NCBI GenBank assembly: GCA_021234155.1
Contig: JAJEKV010000170.1
Coordinates: 939,743-1,003,742, forward strand
Source of the DNA: Isoetes taiwanensis
Taxonomy: Eukaryota; Streptophyta; Lycopodiopsida; Isoetales; Isoetaceae
Reading direction: 5' to 3'
DNA: 64,000 bases
Of the stretch, positions 23,601 to 38,624 are shown piece by piece (within the stretch, counting starts at the first letter, position 1; each line of letters begins with the position of its first letter). The translations under genes were made by a program, and so were the position numbers. Below the pieces are notes generated by a model. It was given only the letters and a program-made list of their open reading frames with translations. It was not told the origin of the DNA and searched no databases.

Positions 23601-24450
23601 TCGTGCATGCTCGGACGCCTTGAGCCGTTGGAGGCGAGCTCTTTGTGCTCACCTTGGAGGATTGGTATTGGGGTGGTCGGCTAGCCGTGGGAGTTCTTTT
23701 CGAGCTCGCTTTAGCCGAGGGGCGGGCTATGTGGGAACAAGTGGCGGGAGTATTCCACTACACATACCTATAGTCCCTCGCCGGATGATGTGGTGGTGCG
23801 GGTTTGGAAGGTTCATCCGGATGTTGTGTCTTCTTATTTTGTGCGGTCTTGTTCACGAGTGCTCGGCTATTCATGACACTCGCCCCCCGTGCAAGTGGTC
23901 TCTGCAGACTTCGAGGTTCTCGATGGCGCTTGGTTTGGGCGTGGACATGGAGCTCACTTCCCCACCGAAGGTTAGGTGCTTCGTGGGCGGTTGGTGCACC
24001 GCCATGTCGGGGTGAATGCCCTTGTGAGTTAGTTTAGGGCGGTGTGAGCCCTCTACGCCCCTTGTTGTGGCCTTCATCGTGAGACCGTGGGGAGTATTGC
24101 GGTTTATGCCCTCACTTGCGGCCGCACTCGATTGGGTCGGGCTCTGTTTCGTGAGATTGACAAGCCGCCATTCTTTGCTTCATATGTATCCGGTAGTTGG
24201 CGCTCTTCAGCGGCAACAAAAGCCTGCATCCGTCGCGTGGCTTGGTTGGTGTGGTAACTGATTTGGAAGCGGCGGCGGTTGTGGATCTTTCGGGGGATTC
24301 AAGAACTGCGCACCTCTCGATTCCTCGACTTCGTGTACAAGCTATTTCAAAGCTTTCTCGGGTGTTCCCTGGATTAGTAGAGCGGAAGTTTGCCATTTGG
24401 CGGGACTTCTTGGGTGTTGTAGATATCAGTCCATGTTGTAGACGTTGTTT
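20598..24450 (+). pseudogene. L1 ORF2 (endonuclease-reverse transcriptase), broken
   Basis: ORF2 starts MNRSILSWNVRGVR, the classic start of the L1 endonuclease, and shows IEEHKCHEV and GDFNMVE further on. RT blocks follow: ISLIPKVKQPSTINDWRPIS near 22140, YLKLDFAKAYDIVRWEF near 22376, GVRQGCPLAPFLF near 22560 and FADDTFLFL near 22700. All the RT catalytic Asp residues are present in these pieces, but the pieces lie in different frames and the segment between 21.4 and 22.0 kb is badly degraded. The C-terminal part to 24.4 kb retains only faint zf-RVT-like content. It encoded the nicking and copying enzyme for L1 movement and is now inactive. Confidence 0.8.
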
Positions 24451-24581
24451 GCAGTAGAGTTGCAGTTTTTCTATGAGTTTGTTGTGGAGTGTCGAGGTAT
24501 CGCTGTCTCTTTGGGGCAGTTCTCCTTCCTCCTCACTTGCTTTGTAACATTACCATTCTTTTAATATATTGTTGACACAGT

Positions 24582-24619
<38 letters not shown>

Positions 24620-24623
<4 letters not shown>

Positions 24624-25186
24624 TACAAAGGTATATTACCTCTCACTACCCAAAAATATTCATACTATAGACTCTACCTGGTAGTTATTTAGCTGGCTAT
24701 GATACCAGTTTGACTTCAAATAATAAATTGTAATGTTTTAATGGCAATCAATCCATGGATCTGAAAGAACTAAGGAGGAATTGAGATAAAACGTTAAAAT
24801 TCTTTGATGCTCCCTCATCAGTCAGACCAACTCCAAGAAACCACAAACTTTTTAATGTGTAGTTTTTTGAGGTTAGTAAAACTGGCCAAAAAGAATTAAA
24901 GAATTCAAGGTTTGCTTTATTAAGAAAAAGCCATAGTTAACTCTAAAATCACTCGCATTATTCAAACAAATATCTTGTATTTTGTAGGAATCAAAGCATG
25001 AAAAACTCTCAAAATAAACAGCGCTCTTACTTATTTCTTGAGAACTTGCCGGATTGATTTTCTTCAAGCATCGTGAAGAGCATCAAATATTTTTGGCAGG
25101 AAAAGAACTCTAATACTGCTGAATAAAGCGAAATAAAGCATTCCGGACAGTTTGTAGGAATTTGAATTGGATCACAGAATCTAAAT
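24620..25186. other. Intergenic DNA
   Basis: AT-rich sequence between two L1 insertions. No gene or repeat is recognised. Confidence 0.5.
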
Positions 25187-25209
25187 TTGGCAGTTACTCA
25201 ATATATCTA
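25187..25209. repeat. Target-site duplication of the minus-strand L1, left copy
   Basis: The 23 bases starting TTGGCAGTTACTCAA are identical to 28830-28852 and flank the L1 exactly. Confidence 0.9.
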
Positions 25210-25215
25210 GAGGGC

Positions 25216-26094
25216 TCAAATTATGAATAAATTAAAGTAGCCATTAAATTGTCCAAAAGAATTCCAATGTTGATCAAAATGTGCATCATCATATTTATTT
25301 CTTTGAGCAGTAGCTGTAAGCTCTATGTCAAAGATAACCTGCAATTTTATCCAGAAAATAGCCAAGTTGTGACCACCATATAAGCATCTATTCCTGTGTT
25401 TCCATATGTTCCAGAGAGTAATGAAGCATATGGTATTGGTAAGAGCATTATTATTCATCGTAAACTCAATAATTCTAACAGGCCTTTGAATATTAAATTT
25501 CATTTCAAACCATGACCAAAAGCTATTTAATTTAGGACATAGAAAGATATGTGCCATAGATTCATGATTATCACATCCTAAAGGACATAAAGGGGAAACC
25601 ATATTATCAAGATCAATATTCATCTGGCCGCTTTGATGTTTGCAGATTGTTTGAAGGTTTGGGACACTTTTGTTTGCAATTAGCCAATTGAAATAGGAAA
25701 TTTTGGGAGCACAGTGGGAGTTCCGAATATTTCTAAAAAGGTTGTTTTCAGTCTGCTCAGAAATGTGCCAATAGCTAGCTGCTTTGGATGGCAAATTGGA
25801 ATTACTCAAATAGTCATAGACCCGAGATACCTTGTATTTGTTTTTGCCACTTAGGGACCAATCATTTTCAGAAATGGGATTTCCGTCCAGATTTATGTTG
25901 GCCAACTTGCTGATGATATGCTTATAAAGCATTCTGTCAGTGCTAGAACCTTTAATTATAGCCTTAAGCGTAGTCCATGAAATCCAATTTCCATTGGTCC
26001 AGAGGTCACCTAGGTTGCAGATATTATTATGAGTCCATTTTCTATAGATCTTAGGATGAATTACGGACAAAGGAATGTTATCTCTTTTAGACAA
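25216..26094 (-). pseudogene. L1 ORF2 C-terminal part with zf-RVT
   Basis: An open frame of 292 codons. Around residues 105-190 it contains the zinc-binding RT-associated domain: HCAPKISYFNWLIANKSVP, then a Cys/His cluster beginning CPLGCDNHESMAHIFLC. The zf-RVT domain follows RT in plant L1 ORF2. It is separated from RT by stops between 26.1 and 26.46 kb, where a short LINE tail is inserted. Confidence 0.85.
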
Positions 26095-26240
26095 AGCAGG
26101 ATTCTAGAAAATATTCATAGCTTGATGAGCTTGATTTAACTTAGTGTGAGAGAAAGCTTTGGAAACATTATTCCATGCCATTAAAAGATTTCTCATCAAA
26201 GGGGAGGCATTGGCAGCAGGTTTGATTTCAAAGAATGCAG

Positions 26241-26280
26241 AATAAGATAAGATAAGATAAATTTTTATCGTCCGCGGAGC
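26241..26280 (-). mobile_element. Tail-only LINE insertion nested in L1
   Basis: On the minus strand this reads GCTCCGCGGACGATAAAA followed by about three TTATC units. The first part matches the 3' end of the hairpin-tailed LINEs at 42.06, 49.57 and 54.98 kb (TGGACGATAAAA plus pentamers). Only about 20 bases of the element were inserted. It interrupts the L1 ORF2 frame. Confidence 0.65.
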
Positions 26281-26464
26281 TGATGTTCAATAGAAGAATG
26301 GCCCTTAATAACACTTCTTAAAAGCCAGTATTGAAAAAAATTCAAGCAGGATTTTGTCTTTGAAAAAGAGTTTTCCGGATATATCCCCCCAAAAAAGCAT
26401 ATGCTTGTAGCAATAAATTTTTGCATTCAAGGCCACCTAATGACTTCTTCTTGGTTACATAATT

Positions 26465-26938
26465 TCAGTTTACCAAATGTTTCTTGCCCCAAATGAAGTT
26501 CCTAATGATCCTCTCTAATTGCTGATAGATGCATTTTGGAGCAATAAGGGCAGAAGAAAAATATACATGTGAGCTTGCTATGACAGAGGAAGCAATGATA
26601 GTCCTGCCAGCTAGAGAAAGACAACTGCCACAATTATTAAGCTTCTTCCTAATCTTTTCCACAATGGGACTCCAAAGAGTCTTGATATTTATATCCAGAC
26701 CTAAAGGCATACCTAGCAATTTTGTGGTTTGGTTGGCTGCAGCACACTTTGTGCCAAGAATATCTGATTGGCTGGATGCACCAATGATGATAGATTTGTG
26801 GAAATTCAAATGAATACCTTGGCTAAAATTATGAATGATTCTCAGGAAGAACTCGATATTTTTAACATCATTTTGTAAGAATGAGAATGTATCATCTGCA
26901 TACTGCAAAAGAGTCAACTGATTTTGAGAATTAGGCAT
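26465..26938 (-). pseudogene. L1 RT, second part with YADD
   Basis: A 157-codon frame with LLQYADDTFSFL (catalytic Asp pair intact), then GMPLGLDINIKTLWSPIVEK and a thumb-like segment ending IIRNFIWGKKH. It continues from the frame at 27047-28516. Between them VRQGCPLAP is readable near 27040. Confidence 0.85.
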
Positions 26939-27046
26939 AACTAGACCTTTGATATTTCCAAGATTTTGATGATGTAAGATAGCTCTAGTTAATTGATCAG
27001 CAGCAATAATAAATAGATAGGGTGCTAGAGGGCAACCTTGTCTGAC

Positions 27047-28516
27047 TCATTTTTTAAGGGGGAAGAAATTACCTGGAGAACCATTGACCAAAACAGATGA
27101 TTGAGCACGAGAGTTTAGACCTATTATCAACTGAATCAACTTGTCAGGGAAACCAATTTTTCTTAGGGCTAATTCCAGAAAATCCCATCTGATAGAGTCA
27201 AAGGCCTTTGAGAAGTCCAGCTTTAGAAGGATGCAATTTTGGTTTGAAAATTTAGCCCAGTGCAGCCCTTCCATGGCAGCAATATAATTGTCGAAGATAT
27301 ATCTATTTGGCAAGAAGGCAGACTGATTTATGGAGATGTTGGTCTGCAAATAACCTTTAATTCTGTTTGCAAGAATTTTTGCACAAACTTTATAAGAGGT
27401 ATTAGTGAGGGAGATAAGCCTCCAATCACTAAAAGTCTCAGGATTATCCACCTTTGGCACTAAAGTAACCAGACCAGAAGCAATGGCAGGATGTAAATGA
27501 TTAGTCAACCAAAGACCATGAATCATTTGAATGAAATCATTTTTAATTTCATCCCAAAAAATTATATAGAACTCTGGAGAAAGGCCATCAGGTCCAGGGC
27601 TTTTTCCTTTAGCAAGATTCATAAGAGTGATTTTAATCTCATTTTCATTGGGTAGATCTGTAATATTATTCGAGATTGGAGCAGAGCCATAATCAGGTAG
27701 GGAATTTAACAGATCAATGAATTCTTTAGCATTAGGAGACTGCCAAGATGTATTACCACTATCAGAGAAAATTTCTGAGTATTTTGAATAGAAGAAATGA
27801 CTTATTTCTTTGGCATCTTCAAGAGAGACCCCATGATCATTTCTGGCTGCCAGAATTTGATTTTTTAAGACCCTATTTTTTGCCACTCTAAAGAAGAATT
27901 TGAAATTATTAGTGTCCATGTTTGATAGATATTTAATCTTGCTTTTGATAGCAGCACCTTTTGCCTCATATTCTTCCATGGCCTTAATTATCTGCTCAAG
28001 ATTAGATTCCTGCAAATGTAGATCTCTATTATGAGGATCTAGCTGAATTTGAAGCCTAATATTTTTCATCTTGATCATGCATCTCTTTTTTTCCTCTTTC
28101 CTGAGACTGCAGTTGTTTTTTGACCATTGCTTGATCCATGCTTTGGAAGCCTTAACATTGGAATAAAAATCTCTCATAGAATTTGAAGATTGAACCCTTG
28201 GAAGACTTAGGTAGAAGGACTTGAACTCCTCACAAAAATTCTCATTGTTTAACAGGCTACAATTTAGCTTAAAAGGGCAATTTGATCCCTTTTTCATGCT
28301 GAGCAAATGTTTGGTCTCAAGAAATTGAGGCTGGTGGTCAGATATGGAAGTGGCCTCGTCACTATAGACCACACAATTATCCCAAAAGGGATTATCAGAG
28401 TTGTTGATGTAGAACCTGTCAAGGGCACAGAAAACACGTTTACCACCTACTTGCTTGTTTGACCAAGTGTATTTGGCTGTAGCAGAGGGGATATGAGTGA
28501 AAAGATAATTATCCAT
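27047..28516 (-). pseudogene. L1 endonuclease C-terminus and RT, first part
   Basis: A 489-codon open frame. Residues 10-80 are the end of the endonuclease (YTWSNK, CALDRFYIN, SISDHQPQF). RT begins near residue 285 (AKGKSPGPDGLSPEFY), with LVTLVPKVDNPETFSDWRLI, NQSAFLPNRYIFDNYI and LLKLDFSKAFDSIRWDFLE (first catalytic Asp). The frame stops at a single TGA directly before VRQGCPLAP, where the family usually has Gly (GGA). One substitution would explain the break. Endonuclease sequence continues upstream in broken form (GGDFNNTPT near 28600). Confidence 0.9.
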
Positions 28517-28829
28517 GAGCTAATCCCAATTTATCTTCTCAGTTCTGGACATATTTATATCATTACCAAGCTTGAGATCCCTAGTAGGAGTGTTATTAAA
28601 ATCTCCCCCAATAATCTAGGATATGGAATTTTGATTTTCTATCCAGTTGCCAATTTTGGGCCATAAGTCTTCTCTTTCTTTTGAACTAGTAGAAGCATAT
28701 ACATTAATGACTCCAAAAATAAGGTCATTATTTTTAAAAACCACAGCCTGCCAATTTTTATCAGAACTGTTATGGATTAGGCAATGAGAAATGGTTTTCC
28801 AAATAATGCAGATACCAATAATGTAGATA

Positions 28830-28852
28830 TTGGCAGTTACTCAATATATCTA
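28830..28852. repeat. Target-site duplication of the minus-strand L1, right copy
   Basis: A perfect 23-base match to 25187-25209, marking the 5' end of the L1. Confidence 0.9.
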
Positions 28853-29845
28853 TACTTGCTTTTTGAATATAATTGAAGCTATCCTGAGAGCAAATATGAT
28901 CTGAACAGGGTTAAGGGTTTGGTTGACATGGACTACCACTTTAAATGAGAGAACATTAGCAATACGTAATCCATAGTAGACTTTAAGCTACACCCATCCT
29001 TTAGAGAAGCACATTGGATTTTTCCCATGCCTGAGCTCGTTGAGCATATTGTCAAGACCTTTTATGAATAGGGTGATGCCCTTGGTGGCATATAGATTGC
29101 ATATGGTCTAGGCAATGTTTGCAGAGCATGGAATTAGAATAGTTGTGCAGAGAAGCCGCAATGAGAAACCGATGCTTGCCAAACCTTTGTAGAATCTTGT
29201 CTTTCGAACCTTAACATTAATATGCATTATTATCTACTAAAGAATACATTATTTAGATAGTATATTCTCCAGATATGCCTACTTGGTAAATCCAACATTC
29301 TAATGCAATCCCAAGACACTCAAACATACCAATACCACCATAAAAATTGTCCCACATTGTCGGGCAACCATAAATGTGATGACGCCTTAGCAACTTGGCC
29401 CTCAAGTTTTATAGTTGAGATCAAATCTCAGACGTTGTTTGCAGTGGTGTTACCCACCAGTAACACATTAAGTGCGCATAAACGTCCAGTTTGTTATGCC
29501 AAATGGCCATAAACACCTAGCTTGTTATGGAAACTGCCATAAAACTCTCGGGCCCATTTTGTTAAGGCAAATAACACCCTTGAACTCGAATGTTATGACC
29601 TACTATAACAATCTCGGGACTCCGGGCCGCTATGGTTATAATAGGGCATAACACCCTCTGTTCCAAGATGTTATCCCTCTCATTTTTTAACAGTGTGGAG
29701 TGTGCATTCGCCAAAATACATTTTCTCACTTGGTTTGACATTCGATTACAATATATATTGAACCCCTCCCCCCTCCTTTTTTTTCTTTAAAGTCAGATAT
29801 GAGGAATATGCAAGCATAACCCCTAAGTTGTAGAATCACTGCCGT
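28853..29845. other. Intergenic DNA downstream of the glucanase gene
   Basis: No gene is supported. Near 29420-29680 the words TAACAC and GTTATG recur without clear periodicity. The stretch adjoining 29845 would include the 3' UTR of the glucanase gene. No poly(A) signal stands out. Confidence 0.5.
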
Positions 29846-32430
29846 TCATGGCCAGGTTCCGCTGCTATTTCTGGCGAGCAAACCATTTTTGTTGATCCAC
29901 TGAAAGTTCCAGTACTCAGAGTCAGGAGTTTCGGTTTTGAGACTCCAATAAGCCCATCCAAATGTGGCTCTGCCATAAACCTCCAATTGGGCAGCTCCAA
30001 ATTTCTGATAATCCCCTGCAGTTGCACCATCCACGTTCATCCCGTTAACCCATTCTCCTGCATAACCATCTCTGATTAATAAACCTTACAACAAAAAAAA
30101 CAGAACAAACCAAATAGAAGGAGAAAAAATAAGACTCCTAGCATGCTACAGCATTAGGCAGGCCTCTGTGCCTTGTGCCTGTATATATGGCTCTAAACCA
30201 TATGCCATAGATCATTTGGCCTCTATGAACATTCAATTCAATCCAATTCAATTCAAGATATTACCAATGAATATCGAGGCGCCCTGCCGATTTATAAGAC
30301 TTTGCAGCTCATTTGCCCTGTCATTTCTTATGAAATTAATGTGCCATTGCACTGTCCTGTCAACAAAGTAACCCCCAAATACATTGTACCAATGTAAATC
30401 CAAGGCCACATTTGTGTAGCCATCAGAAGGGCTCATAAGGTTAACAAGTTCAAATGAACTTCCACCAATTCTTGAGTCTATAATCACATATGCACTCTCA
30501 CTGTATTTTCTTACTCTTTTGTAACCTTCCTTGTAGTAGTACTGAAGAGTATCAAGGGGCACTACCCCTACATGTGGCTCATTCAGCAGGGCTATTCCCA
30601 AGAGTACAGAGTTTGATGCATATCTGCAAATATGTATATCAGCTCATACAAGATCATCCAAAGGCCTAACTTTTGAAATGTATTCCACTTACCTTTCTGC
30701 AAGAAATTCTATGATGTCTAAAGTCTGGTTTATGAAGTTCTTATCAGAATCAGCCCACTGAGATACACCATCTCTGGTGCCACAGTGTTGCTCCGTGTTT
30801 TGCGATCCTGGCGCACCATGAAGGTCTATGATGATTTGCAAATTGTATTGGCTGCAGAAAAATGAAAGTCAGTTCATGAATGTGCACTCTGCAGATTATA
30901 CAGATATGCAATCACAGAAACTTATAACATGCTACTAGGGTTAAACATGTTCATCAGCATCTGGGACTTCTTTAGTACTTCAAAAAATAGAACTTTTTTA
31001 GTACTAAAAATATGGAACTTCTTTAGTACCTGGCCCAAGCAAAAGAATTATCAAGTATTTGTAATGCCCCTGCTACAAAAGGCGCCGGCGAGTCTTTGAT
31101 CCACCATCCTATCGGAATGCGCACGGCGTTGATTTGGTTGTATGCCAAGTATGCAAAGTCATCTTCTGTGATGAATGTATTCCAATGATTCTGCTCCCCA
31201 TATCATAATCAGCAGCTAGAATGGAATAAAAATAAACCAGGAAATTAACCTTTAAGACATTAGAAGCATTATAGCCATAGCCATTCGCCAGTTGATATTC
31301 CCCACCAAGCTCAGAAACAACTGTAAGCTCAAACACTGCAGAATTATTATCCCAGCCTGGTTCTCCATCAAAGTCTGCTGTTAATTGACTTGCATTTTTT
31401 GCCTGGATCAACAAAGATATCAAAACTTTAAACAATAAACAATAAAACTTCGTAAGTTAAAGCTTGTGAGTGCAATATATAGGAATTTTCTCAACCTGAA
31501 GATACATGCCATTATATGCTTGGATGTGAACTCTTCTGGTGTTAGAACTGAGATTAGAATTGGGATCATTAATAAATGTGAAGGTTTCCCATTCTTGAGG
31601 TGTGTCAGTGGTAGCATTGATTAAACCTCCACCTCCATTTTCTGCGACCATGAACTGATTGTTATAAACTCTGAACTGAAACCTGTGATATGGTTCTGTG
31701 ATCCGCCATAACTGCAGAAGCAAAACCATAGCTCCGAATCAAATAACCCAAAATCTTCTTAGCTCTGTTTCTAATTAAAACATTTGTTTGCAGATCAACA
31801 TCATAGATTAAACTTCAAGATTCTTATACCTTGAAGGTCTCCCATCCTGAAGCTTCGTCCCTGTTCACAACCACATTAGCACCTCCACCATTCTCTGCAC
31901 TTACGTATTTTTGAAGAGTAACAGATTTAAGCTGGATTTGGGTACCATCCTGTTTTTAGCACAAGTATAATCAATAAGATGTTTAGCATATGAAACAGAG
32001 CACTATTTAAGTAGTCAAGCTACAGAATGAGAATAAGAACTATGAAATATGGATTACATTCTTGTTTAGCAAATCAGATTCTATCATTTAATCATTATGA
32101 AATAGGAGAATATTGAAGTTTTGAAGCTCCAGAAACGAGAAACAGAGCTATGGAATGCCATTTACACGTAGTTTAGTATCAGGAATGTTGGAAAAGATTG
32201 TGGGTGTCATCCATTCTTCAAGAATAAGCCATCCTCCAAGATTTACTGCCCTCACTCTTGCATTTGACTGGCTATCTGCAGGGGCCAGGCATCAAAAGTT
32301 AGGTTCTTTGTTCTAACCAGAATAAATGGTTCCTTTATGACTTCTAACTTGTGATCTTATTGTGACCTTGTGCATGTGAAGTTGCAAAACTTGCATACAT
32401 TGTGAGCACAATGCACAAGGCAGTCCTCAT
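29846..32430 (-). CDS. Glucan exo-1,3-beta-glucosidase-like protein, fascin-like + GH5
   Basis: Nine exons with GT-AG introns in one continuous frame of 517 aa: 32430-32367, 32275-32166, 31949-31830, 31711-31496, 31402-31250, 31190-31030, 30851-30693, 30623-30265, 30057-29846. Residues 1-21 form a secretory signal (MRTALCIVLTMYASF, then ATSHAQ). VNLGGWLILEEW follows. About residues 55-190 form the fascin-like beta-trefoil region (LQKYVSAENGGG, FRVYNNQFMVAENGGG). The GH5 domain fills the rest, with RIPIGWW, IIIDLHGAPGSQN, the acid/base Glu343 in LNEP and the nucleophile Glu449 in GEW. Plant relatives are secreted wall enzymes that release glucose from beta-1,3-glucan ends. All key residues are present and no lesion is seen. 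Start choice rests on the signal peptide and exact intron phase. Confidence 0.93.
30201..30256 (+). mobile_element. LINE tail remnant in a glucanase intron
   Basis: CCATAGATCATTTGGCCTCT followed by ATGAAC and about five TTCAA/TCCAA pentamers resembles the 3' end of the hairpin-tailed LINEs (CCATAGGCC, loop, GGTCTCCATGGA, pentamers). It lies wholly in the last intron (30058-30264), close to the donor of the preceding exon. Confidence 0.5.
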
Positions 32431-33536
32431 GGCAACTTCTAAAGGAGGATCTGCTCTAGTTTGGGAGCTGCACTGCCTTTGCATTGCATCAGGAGGTTCA
32501 TCATATATGTGCCCTCACAAGTGTACACAGTACTGCATTTGTAAAATATTGACTAGAAGAGCAATTTTAATGTTGTTACCATTGCATGTAGACACCTATT
32601 ACTAGAATGGCTTTGTCATTATTCCCTCGGCCTTGGCCCCGATTTGTCATCCTCCAGTCTCAGTCTATATATCTGCCAAGATATCTATTTACAACATGGT
32701 CAATGTCAGCTCCACACCTAACTTGTTTCACTTGATTGTTGTTTACCACCGTAAAATAAATGCGTAAGATCACTTGTGTCATCTTCCATCATAAAATGTC
32801 TTGTAACCTAACTTGACACCTTATCATATGCTTCACATCACTTTTCCTAAAATATTACCATGTCCCTCACCCACCTGTTATACACCATCTTCATTGCTTC
32901 ACTAAGATGCTAGATTCTCCACTAACATATCTTGCATTATATAGAAATTTGAGACCCTTTTATCGCCACGCCGTCTCAAATTATCTGTTTTATTTTGTTA
33001 ATCATTTCCAATTGATAATATTTTTGCGTCTCCCTTGAGTATTCATTACACATTTCAAAAGTTGTATATCACCAAATACAGAAATCTCTTCTTTCCTCTA
33101 CTGATGCATATCCGAAAACCCTATACGTCTAAATACTTCCGCATTCCATAATATAACTTCTCTACATGTTTAAAGAGCATGACCATAAGTCCATCATTGC
33201 ATAACATTTCTGTTGTATTGCCAACTAAATAGAAGGGTGAAAAATAGCAATGATAGAAAAAGAATAAGCAACAAGATTATGAGAAGTCAATAACTTGATT
33301 ATGCAGCATGTTGATAGACAAGACACACCAAAGTGGGCTTAGCAATAGCTAATTTTGGGTGAAAGAGAGGTGGAGGAAAGTGAAAGGAAAGAAAGAGGAC
33401 ATCATTTCTTACGTCCACACAAGACCATAGCTAGCATATAGGATTGGGGGGGGTTGTGGACACGGCAATGTGGAAGGTGATATTTGCACTCCTTTGCAAC
33501 TTTTGTTCTTTTAAAGTTTTTTCATTGATTTGGCCC
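32431..33536. other. 5' flank of the glucanase gene
   Basis: Non-coding, AT-rich sequence. It should contain the promoter of the minus-strand glucanase gene, but I could not pick a convincing TATA box. The ORF at 32402-32605 on the plus strand is a shadow. Confidence 0.5.
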
Positions 33537-34015
33537 AGTGCTAATATTGCCTCCCTCATTTTAACCATAGCGCAGTGTGATTAGCTCAAGCTAATCAATG
33601 TGATTTGATTCGCTTGAGAGAATCACGTGATTGGCACGAGCTAATCTCAAGAAAATAATGCGTCACGAGATGGCATGTTGGGGGCACCTTTTAACATAAA
33701 TTTCTAAGAATTGTGCCAAGAGGGTACTGTTCTAGGGGAAACTTTCTGTCAGCTATGATTAGCTCAAGGTAATCGAAGCTGCGTCATGAAGCGTGTGGGT
33801 TAGACGCATGCTCAGGTGTGCAGGCCGGATTTAAAGGTGTGTAGAACACACGATTAGGGGAGAAAAAACACAAAAAAAAGCATGCCGCATAAGTGCCACA
33901 TCATTGTGATTAGCTCTCTCTAACGAATCACGTGATTTGCTCCCAGGAATCCAAAGATTCACTCAAGCGAAATCATATTGGTGCCCCGGTTAAAATCAGG
34001 GGGCCAATAAAGTGC
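33537..34015. mobile_element. MITE with about 28-bp terminal inverted repeats
   Basis: The left arm, 33537-33566, reads GTGCTAATATTGCCTCCCTC then ATTTTAACC. The reverse complement of 33988-34015 reads GCACTTTATTGGCCCCCTG then ATTTTAACC. The arms agree at about three quarters of positions. The interior repeats GTGATTAGCTC and AATCACGTGAT words three times, some as near-palindromes (GATTAGCTCAAGCTAATC). No ORF is present. The family is unknown. Confidence 0.55.
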
Positions 34016-37570
<3,555 letters not shown>

Positions 37571-38240
37571 TATAGCTTTTTGTTTTTGTACCTCCAGAAA
37601 GGCTATGCACTACCTTATGTGAACTCAAAACCGTCCCTATATGCAACTATACCCAGCCATGTTCGAATTTGAAAATTTGGTACACACCTTTGAGCCGAAG
37701 CTCCCATTGTATCACTTGAGAGGAGAAGAGGAGAAGCTTCTTGTTACTGCAGATCCACTTCTTATTCAGAAAGGAGCTTCATCAACCACAAATGCTAGCA
37801 ACCGCGAAGTCTTTGGCTTGGAATCCGGCTTATTTAGGAGCCAAGCTTGTTCAGTAAACCAAACGAGGCAGCCATGACGCAGCTGGAACCAAGCCGACTT
37901 GCAGAAGCACGGGTCAAAACAGAGGATATGATGACCTGAATTAAGAAATGGGGCTTCTTGAACACCCTAAAAGAGTCTGTGGTAGGAGGAACAAGCAGAA
38001 GCAGTTGCGGCTAGTGAGCTGTGCAGAATCGTTGGTGGCCAGGGATGATTAGAAAAGACAGATTGCAGCAAGGGATGGATCGAAATGAGGGGGGCCAGGC
38101 AGAATGATTTTAGGGCAAGCTAGAAGCAGCCGAATCTCTCCATCAAACCTCATCGATTCCACTAATAGCTAATTCACATATTAGGGCTTTTTTATCATCC
38201 TGACAATAGCTCTGCTCAGATTTAGCAGTGCAAGGTGCCC
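37571..38240. other. Intergenic DNA left of the copia element
   Basis: An ORF at 37641-37877 lacks any known domain. Nothing else is recognised. Confidence 0.45.
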
Positions 38241-38245
38241 ATTCT

Positions 38246-38458
38246 ATTGCGAATATAACAAGCAAGGAAGTGAGAGACGTAGCAAAACAGAGAAAGAGAG
38301 AGAGCACAAGTTAATCCCAAAGCGAATCATTCATTCATGAAGAGAGCATGCTCTTATACACAATGACTAAAAGGCAAAAGCCCTTTTAACTCCTTTGAGC
38401 CAAATATAGACAAAAGGCCAAGGTTGTAGAATGTGCATAAATAGGACACGTTCCAACA
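38246..38458 (-). repeat. Copia 3' LTR
   Basis: Nearly identical to 40553-40769. It contains a GA-rich run (AGAGAAAGAGAGAGAG) that is a CT run in element orientation. On the minus strand it begins TGTTGGAACG and ends in TTATATTCGCAA, with the last bases mutated. Confidence 0.9.
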
Positions 38459-38475
38459 TCCCCCCTACAAACTTG
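38459..38475 (-). other. Copia polypurine tract
   Basis: On the minus strand GTAGGGGGGA lies directly before the 3' LTR, as expected for the plus-strand primer site. Confidence 0.7.
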
Positions 38476-38624
38476 GTCTCTTTGAAAAACAAAATAAGCA
38501 GCATGTATCTTCGAGGATGAGATCAAATGCACAATGTATGATGTATGTCCCCCCTGCAAAGTTGATCTCTAGCTCGAGTAAAAAAAACCTTTGTGGGAAT
38601 CAAAAGGAAAAAACCCGAGCATAA

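Larger units (their letters stand above)
19790..24619 (+). mobile_element. L1-type LINE, degenerate, with poly(A)
   Basis: In order: the C-terminal half of ORF1, ORF2 with endonuclease, reverse transcriptase and a remnant of the C-terminal zinc region, a 3' UTR of about 130 bases, and 33 A residues at 24587-24619. The body is GC-rich compared with its flanks. Many stops and frameshifts show it is dead. The 5' boundary is uncertain. An ORF1 piece in opposite orientation lies just upstream. Confidence 0.8.
25210..28829 (-). mobile_element. 5'-truncated L1-type LINE
   Basis: The element is 3620 bases long and lies between perfect 23-bp direct repeats. On the minus strand it starts inside the endonuclease domain (no ORF1, partial endonuclease) and runs through RT and zf-RVT. 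Typical 5' truncation explains this. There is no poly(A) next to the left target duplication, which is unusual for L1. Damage is light: a handful of stops and one small nested insertion. Confidence 0.9.

Noticed and set aside
26529-26813. Plus-strand ORF within the L1
   Set aside because: Shadow of the minus-strand RT frame.
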